The notes beneath the pieces were generated by a model that was not told the DNA's origin, made no database searches, and saw nothing but the letters and a program-made list of their open reading frames with translations. Positions 59,816-64,000 of a stretch of 64,000 nt of DNA are shown piece by piece (position 1 is the first letter of the stretch; the number at the start of each line of letters is the position of its first letter). The stretch covers positions 1-64,000 of the forward strand of contig JAFXVF010000012.1 of assembly GCA_017524665.1 (NCBI GenBank), given 5' to 3'. Both the position numbers and the translations under genes were made by a program. This stretch comes from Clostridia bacterium (GTDB taxonomy: Bacteria; Bacillota; Clostridia; TANB77; CAG-508).

Positions 59816-61618
59816 TTATTTCTTGGCCAGCTTAATTATAAGCTCATTTAGTTCTTTCTCTAATTCTATTGCTTCTTCTTTAGGTAGTTCTGGATTTTCA
59901 ATCAATTTAATAATCTCGTTTTTTCTACTTGTTAGTTTTTCCCTTGAATATGCATTAATTACGTCTTGTATGCATTTCTCTGTATCGCTAATTTCAAACT
60001 CTTCAGACATTATCCCTGTTACCTGACTTATGCACTCTTCGTCTCCTTCAAGTAAATCTAGAATATTCTCTATATTACTTTTTCCCTTTTCAAATTCTTC
60101 ATACATTTTTTGGGCTATTTTTTTATTCTGTTGTAACTTGAAGTCTTCTGGGCTTACAGTGTTTTTTATTCTTTCATACACTGCATTTCCTTCATTTAAT
60201 AGAAGAGCAATTATCATGTTTTCTTTTTTTATGTATTCATTATTTGTATCTTCTTTAGTTTCTCTTTTAATCGGCTTTTTTGTAAGTGCTTTTTCTGGAT
60301 TATTATTTCCATATTTTAATTTATTTATTTGAGCGTAAATCGCCTCTTTTGAAATTTTATACTCTCCAGAAATTTTGTCTATATATACTTCCTGTTCAAT
60401 TCTATTGTCAATAGGGACTAGTATTTTAGCAATTTCATTTAAAAATTTTATCTTATCATTTGACGAATTAAATGTAGAATTATTTTTTAATATCTTTACT
60501 TTGTATTCTACAAGTGATATTGCCTCATCCATAAGTTTTAGAAATCTTCCGCTGCCATATTTTATTATGTATTCGTCTGGATCTTTTGCACCTTCCATTT
60601 GCAGAATTCTTACATCACATCCAAGGTTTGTTAAAATATCAAGTCCTCTAACTATTGCTGCTTGTCCTGCTCCATCAGAATCATAACCTAATATAATTTG
60701 ATTAGCATGTTTTCTAAGGAGTCTTCCTTGGTTTTCAGTAAGTGCTGTTCCAAGGGATGCAACAACATTTGTAATTCCTCTTTGATATAGTGAAATTGCA
60801 TCCATGTATCCTTCTACTATTAGCAGCCTAGATGTATCATATTTTTTTGCAACATTTAGTCCAAACAGGTTTCTTCCTTTACTATACACAATGTTTTCTG
60901 GCGAATTTATGTATTTTGCATCAGGAGAATTAACTGCTTTTGGTTTATATTCATCTATAACTCGTCCTCCAAAAGCAATCACTTTGCCTCGCACATCTTG
61001 AATTGGAATCATAAAGCGTCCTCTGAATCTATCAACGAAATCGCCCTTTTCAGTTTTAATTATTAAACTTGATGCCAACATTTGCTCATTTGTAAAGCCT
61101 TTTGATTTTAAAAAGTTATATAGGTCACTATAGCTTGGATTAGAGTATCCTAGTCTAAATGCCTTTAATGTTTTGTTGTCAAGCTTTCTTTTTTTTACGT
61201 AATTTTGGCATTCTTTTGATGTTGGTTTATACAAGTTTTCATGATAGTAAATTGAAGCTGCTTCATTAATTTCAAACACTTTTGCTCTTAGTGCTTGTCT
61301 TTTGCTATCTTCCTGATTGGTATCTGTTGGTAAAGCTATACCTGCTCTTTCAGCAAGTGTTTCAAGTGCATCCCTAAAATCAAGTCCTTCAATCTTAGAA
61401 ATAAAATGGATAACATTTCCACCTGCTCCGCATCCAAAGCAATGAAATATTTGCTTGCTAGGTGAAACAGAAAAAGATGGTGATTTTTCCCTATGAAATG
61501 GACAAAGTCCAAAATAGTTAGCACCACTTTTTTTTAAGGTTACATATTGAGATATAACATCAACGATGTCGTTAGAAGTCCTAATTTCATCAATTAATTC
61601 ATCATTATATCTAACCAT
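59816..61618 (-). CDS. dnaG: DNA primase
   Basis: 600 residues from ATG 61618 (SD AAAGGAAGTAAA); the longer start has no family sequence. Makes RNA primers at the fork. CHC2 zinc finger CPFHREKSPSFSVSPSKQ then HCFGCGAGGN, Toprim core (LLIVEGYMDAISLYQRGITN; GYDSDGAGQAA; DPDEYIIKYG) and a helical C-terminal helicase-binding part. Its stop is immediately followed by sigA, the classical dnaG-sigA operon. Confidence 0.96.
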   Translation of the reverse strand: MVRYNDELIDEIRTSNDIVDVISQYVTLKKSGANYFGLCPFHREKSPSFSVSPSKQIFHCFGCGAGGNVIHFISKIEGLDFRDALETLAERAGIALPTDTNQEDSKRQALRAKVFEINEAASIYYHENLYKPTSKECQNYVKKRKLDNKTLKAFRLGYSNPSYSDLYNFLKSKGFTNEQMLASSLIIKTEKGDFVDRFRGRFMIPIQDVRGKVIAFGGRVIDEYKPKAVNSPDAKYINSPENIVYSKGRNLFGLNVAKKYDTSRLLIVEGYMDAISLYQRGITNVVASLGTALTENQGRLLRKHANQIILGYDSDGAGQAAIVRGLDILTNLGCDVRILQMEGAKDPDEYIIKYGSGRFLKLMDEAISLVEYKVKILKNNSTFNSSNDKIKFLNEIAKILVPIDNRIEQEVYIDKISGEYKISKEAIYAQINKLKYGNNNPEKALTKKPIKRETKEDTNNEYIKKENMIIALLLNEGNAVYERIKNTVSPEDFKLQQNKKIAQKMYEEFEKGKSNIENILDLLEGDEECISQVTGIMSEEFEISDTEKCIQDVINAYSREKLTSRKNEIIKLIENPELPKEEAIELEKELNELIIKLAKK

Positions 61619-61693
61619 TTTACTTCCTTTCCCTATACTATATAATATTCGACAAGATTGCACCAATTCCTTCTTATTATGGAAACTAGATTA

Positions 61694-61767
61694 AAACTAA
61701 TTTTAAGGACGTTTCTAAAAATTATCAATTTAAAAATAATCTTTAGAAACGCCCTTAAAATTAGTTT
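61694..61767. repeat. Long palindrome upstream of dnaG
   Basis: AAACTAATTTTAAGG (61694) pairs with CCTTAAAATTAGTTT (to 61767); inner arms ACGTTTCTAAA and TTTAGAAACG pair too. Likely the carD terminator and a member of the GGAC-type palindromes seen at 23126, 25188 and 45143. Confidence 0.7.
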
Positions 61768-61782
61768 AACGTCCTTTATTTA

Positions 61783-62352
61783 CTATGCTTCTGTTCCATT
61801 AAATGGAATAAATTTCTTTACAATATTTTCTGTATGTGTTCCTTTTACTGCAAGTTCTGGGTTGAACTCAGCAAATGAAGTGCTTATCTTGTTTTCTACA
61901 AGGTTTTCTATGTAATCCTTTGATGAATGCTCTGCTAAAACTAATTCACTAACTAGAATTTGTTTTGCATTTACTAGCATTTTCTTTTCTCCTGTAGATA
62001 GTCCTTTTTCTTTTTGTTTAAAGCTTAAGTTTCTTACTACGTCTGCTATTTCATATATGTCTCCGCTTTTCATTTTTTCCATATTATCTCTATATCTTTT
62101 ACTCCAGTTCATAGACATTTCTGTACTATTTTCTTCTAATACAGATATAACCTTTCCTGCAGTTTCTTCATCAATAATACTTCTTATACCAATGTCTTCG
62201 GCCTTTGATACTGGCACCATAGCTTTAACTTCTCCTGGCATCTTAAGTATATAATATGCTTGTTTTTCACCTAAAATATCCTTTTCCTCGATTGCTTCGA
62301 TTGTTCCTGCTCCGTGCATTGGATATACTATTTTGTCTCCAACATTAAACAT
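61783..62352 (-). CDS. CarD/CdnL-family transcription regulator
   Basis: 189 residues from ATG 62352 (SD TTAAGGAGTGATGAT). The N-terminal Tudor-like RNA polymerase interaction domain is FNVGDKIVYPMHGAGTIEAI, with ILKMPGEVKAMVPVSKAEDI; the helical C-terminal domain (WSKRYRDNMEKMKSGDIYEI; LSTGEKKMLVNAKQILVSEL) touches promoter DNA. CarD proteins stabilise open complexes, mostly at rRNA promoters. Lies between dut and dnaG. Confidence 0.93.
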   Translation of the reverse strand: MFNVGDKIVYPMHGAGTIEAIEEKDILGEKQAYYILKMPGEVKAMVPVSKAEDIGIRSIIDEETAGKVISVLEENSTEMSMNWSKRYRDNMEKMKSGDIYEIADVVRNLSFKQKEKGLSTGEKKMLVNAKQILVSELVLAEHSSKDYIENLVENKISTSFAEFNPELAVKGTHTENIVKKFIPFNGTEA

Positions 62353-62466
62353 ATCATCACTCCTTAAAATTATATTGCTCCCGACATTAACTATTATACT
62401 ACAAAAATTACCAAAAGTCAAAACTTTTGGTAATTATTTTTTGTAAATTTTTTATGTTATTCAAAT

Positions 62467-62928
62467 TTATTTACTCGTTGAGCCAAATCCTCCAGTACGC
62501 TCTTGTGTTGCGTTGTCTTGGTCTGCTATAAAGAATTTATGGAATATTGCTTGGCCTATTGCATCACCTTTTTTTATTGTAATATCTTCTCCTTTTATGT
62601 TATAAAACGCAAACATTATATGACCATCATTGTCTGGATTTCCATAATAATCTTTATCAATTATTCCTACACCATTTGCTAAAACCAATCCTTTTTTACC
62701 TGGGTTAGAACTACGGTTAGCAATCATCAAATATTCATCTTCTGGCATGTATGCTTTTATCCCTGTTTTAACAAGTGTTGGTTTAGAACCTGGTGTAAAT
62801 GCTGGAATCACAGTATCTTCTGCAGCTTCTACATCATATCCTGCTGAATATTTTGTTTTTCTAACAGGTAAATTAATTTCCATGTTTTCAAATCCTTTAG
62901 CAACTTCAAATCCTCTTACTTTTTCCAT
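62467..62928 (-). CDS. dut: dUTP diphosphatase
   Basis: 153 residues. Hydrolyses dUTP to dUMP, keeping uracil out of DNA. Motif 1 AGYDVEAAEDTVIPA, motif 2 NRSSNPGKKGLVLANG (usual RSS core), motif 3 GIIDKDYYGN, motif 4 GDAIGQAIFHKF and the C-terminal arm ERTGGFGSTSK all seen. The form resembles the longer Clostridium/phage dUTPases in lacking the common GLD-Y spacing, but the active site is intact. SD AAAGGAGAAATAAT. Confidence 0.94.
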   Translation of the reverse strand: MEKVRGFEVAKGFENMEINLPVRKTKYSAGYDVEAAEDTVIPAFTPGSKPTLVKTGIKAYMPEDEYLMIANRSSNPGKKGLVLANGVGIIDKDYYGNPDNDGHIMFAFYNIKGEDITIKKGDAIGQAIFHKFFIADQDNATQERTGGFGSTSK

Positions 62929-63022
62929 ATTATTTCTCCTTTACACTTTTATGCTGTTATTATATAAAAATGATTTCAGTTTTTCAAGCATGTTGCTATA
63001 AATATTTTCCCCCTTTTATTAT

Positions 63023-64000
63023 TTATTCGTTTTTATATTTCCATATTAGAATTGTAATAGTAGTAATTGTACTTAAAGATATAACTATAGCCATGATAAT
63101 ATGCCCTGTAGTATCTCTCCTAGTCAATTCTTCACTATCTCCCTTTAATTTTATGTCTTCAATTTTATTGTTTTCATTTTCTTCTTTTATTTCTTCAGCT
63201 TCTGTTTTTTTGTGTACATTTATTTTATAAGTATTACTAGTTGTTCCATCTTCTGATGTTACCATTACAGTTATTTGATTGTCTCCCGGTTGAAGGTTGT
63301 CATTGCCAACTATCGTAATATTGGCAGATTTTCTTTGCGGTACTGCTAGAATGTTTACATTCTCTATATTATTATCTATTTCTGCATTATACTCATATAT
63401 GTCATATCTAAATTCTGGTATAAGCTCAGCATTTTCTATTGCAAGGTTTTCTAAAAAACTATTAGAAAGCTTTGCTAATTCGCTTTTATTTACGACAATT
63501 TTGTATTCTTTTTTCTCTCCATTTTCCGCTGTAACAATAATTGATATAGTGTTTCTGCCTATTTGCAAATTGTTGTTTCCAGTAATAGAAATATTACTTT
63601 TACTGTCTTCTGGTGTTGCAAGAACATCAATGTTTTCTATATTTTCATCTATATTTGTTTCGTATTGAAATATACTTGGACTAAATTCTGGAATAATTGT
63701 AGCTATATCTAGCCTTAGTGATTTTAGGTTAGTATTAAAGCTCAAGTTTTGTTGTGCACTCGGTGTATCTTCTGTTTTAGGTAGATTGTCTGAAGATGCA
63801 GAATCGGTATTTCCTGAAATATTTGGTATTTCTTCATTGTTGATTGGATTCACTTGTTTGTTTTGATTTTCTATATTGGCTGGCTCATTTGGCTCTTCTG
63901 GATTATTTGGTATTTCTGAAGTGGTTGGATTTTCAGGTTCTGCCGGCGTACTAGGTTCTGTTGGCTCGCTTGAGATAGGCGGTTCTTCTGGCTCTGGTTC
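63023..64000 (-). CDS. Cell-surface protein with cadherin-like repeats, partial
   Basis: The frame is open to the right edge. A possible internal GTG at 63853 is not the true start. From the edge it reads a Pro/Glu/Ser/Thr-rich stretch (PSTPAEPENPTTSEIPNNPE), then two cadherin-like beta-sandwich repeats of about 90 residues each (first LKSLRLDIATIIPEFSPSIF; second LENLAIENAELIPEFRYDIY, each ending NTY/KEYKI), a charged linker and a C-terminal transmembrane helix (IIMAIVISLSTITTITILIW) with a short basic tail. This is an extracellular membrane-anchored module, possibly in adhesion or a surface enzyme whose catalytic part lies outside the window. Confidence 0.85.
   Translation of the reverse strand, partial: EPEPEEPPISSEPTEPSTPAEPENPTTSEIPNNPEEPNEPANIENQNKQVNPINNEEIPNISGNTDSASSDNLPKTEDTPSAQQNLSFNTNLKSLRLDIATIIPEFSPSIFQYETNIDENIENIDVLATPEDSKSNISITGNNNLQIGRNTISIIVTAENGEKKEYKIVVNKSELAKLSNSFLENLAIENAELIPEFRYDIYEYNAEIDNNIENVNILAVPQRKSANITIVGNDNLQPGDNQITVMVTSEDGTTSNTYKINVHKKTEAEEIKEENENNKIEDIKLKGDSEELTRRDTTGHIIMAIVISLSTITTITILIWKYKNE

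Noticed and set aside
58878-60026. Long plus-strand ORF rich in Phe/Ser over sigA
   Set aside because: It is the antisense of the Lys/Ala/Glu repeats of sigA, with no SD or family pattern.
1-64000. CRISPR arrays, rRNA genes, prophage
   Set aside because: No regularly spaced repeats, rRNA sequence or phage structural genes were found in the window.

Overview
The window looks like chromosome of a low-G+C, spore-forming Bacillota of the Clostridia type. The evidence is an AT-rich background, an alpha/beta SASP, spoVAC/AD/AE, spoIIID, bofA-yaaL, yabG, a SipL-like LysM protein, yqfC-yqfD, pdaA, veg, a glmS ribozyme and sigma-A promoters. I cannot name a genus.

Layout. 1-1.2 kb: an edge fragment and a YwqH-like gene, then a SASP. 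1.8-9.1 kb: hpf, recO, yqzL, era, a small membrane protein, dgkA, ybeY, an unknown gene, yqfD, yqfC and pdaA, all on the minus strand. 9.2-18.9 kb: a secreted dockerin/NAGPA protein, a HExxH metalloprotease with small partners, a DUF3592 membrane protein, a lone sensor kinase, an RluA-type synthase, a methyltransferase and small membrane proteins. 19-25.9 kb: uvrC, ribozyme-glmS, bofA, yaaL, serS, engB. 25.9-27.4 kb: four GC-rich single-gene cassettes. 27.4-33.6 kb: DUF951, gltX, a sugar-kinase-like APH gene, RNase J, a ROK kinase. 33.7-42.7 kb: a type IV pilus cluster (pilC, pilT, pilB, pilins, pilD, PilO-like, PilM-PilN fusion). 43-45.1 kb: dodecin-spoVAC-spoVAD-spoVAE. 45.2-47.7 kb: infC-rpmI-rplT and rplM-rpsI, divergent with RNA leaders. 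47.7-51.2 kb: sipL, veg, yabG, a zinc ribbon, spoIIID. 51.2-51.7 kb: another cassette. 51.7-64 kb: a LamG prepilin, aspS, proS, scpB, tRNA-Met, dnaG-sigA, carD, dut and a cell-wall protein cut by the edge.

Main observation. Eight chromosomal genes (recO twice, the gene at 5585-6797, yqfC, the metalloprotease, engB, the APH kinase, the ROK kinase and spoVAC) are each interrupted by a +1 frameshift. At all nine sites the zero-frame codon is CGG. Skipping its C, or reading CGGN as a four-base codon, restores the reading frame and puts glycine (GGN) at the site, which is the residue those families expect wherever I can judge. yabG has a tenth, ambiguous site. By eye I found no chromosomal gene that uses CGG as an ordinary in-frame sense codon. 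This suggests that CGG, or CGGN, is recoded as Gly with a +1 shift in this lineage.

Second observation. Six small GC-rich genes (1311, 25959, 26571, 26960, 27314 and 51316 starts) are inserted as self-contained units: a sigma-A promoter with 17-bp spacing, usually a 5'-end hairpin, a strong SD, one ORF and a strong terminator. Unlike the chromosome, five of the six use CGG as an ordinary Arg codon, so they look foreign to the host decoding rule.
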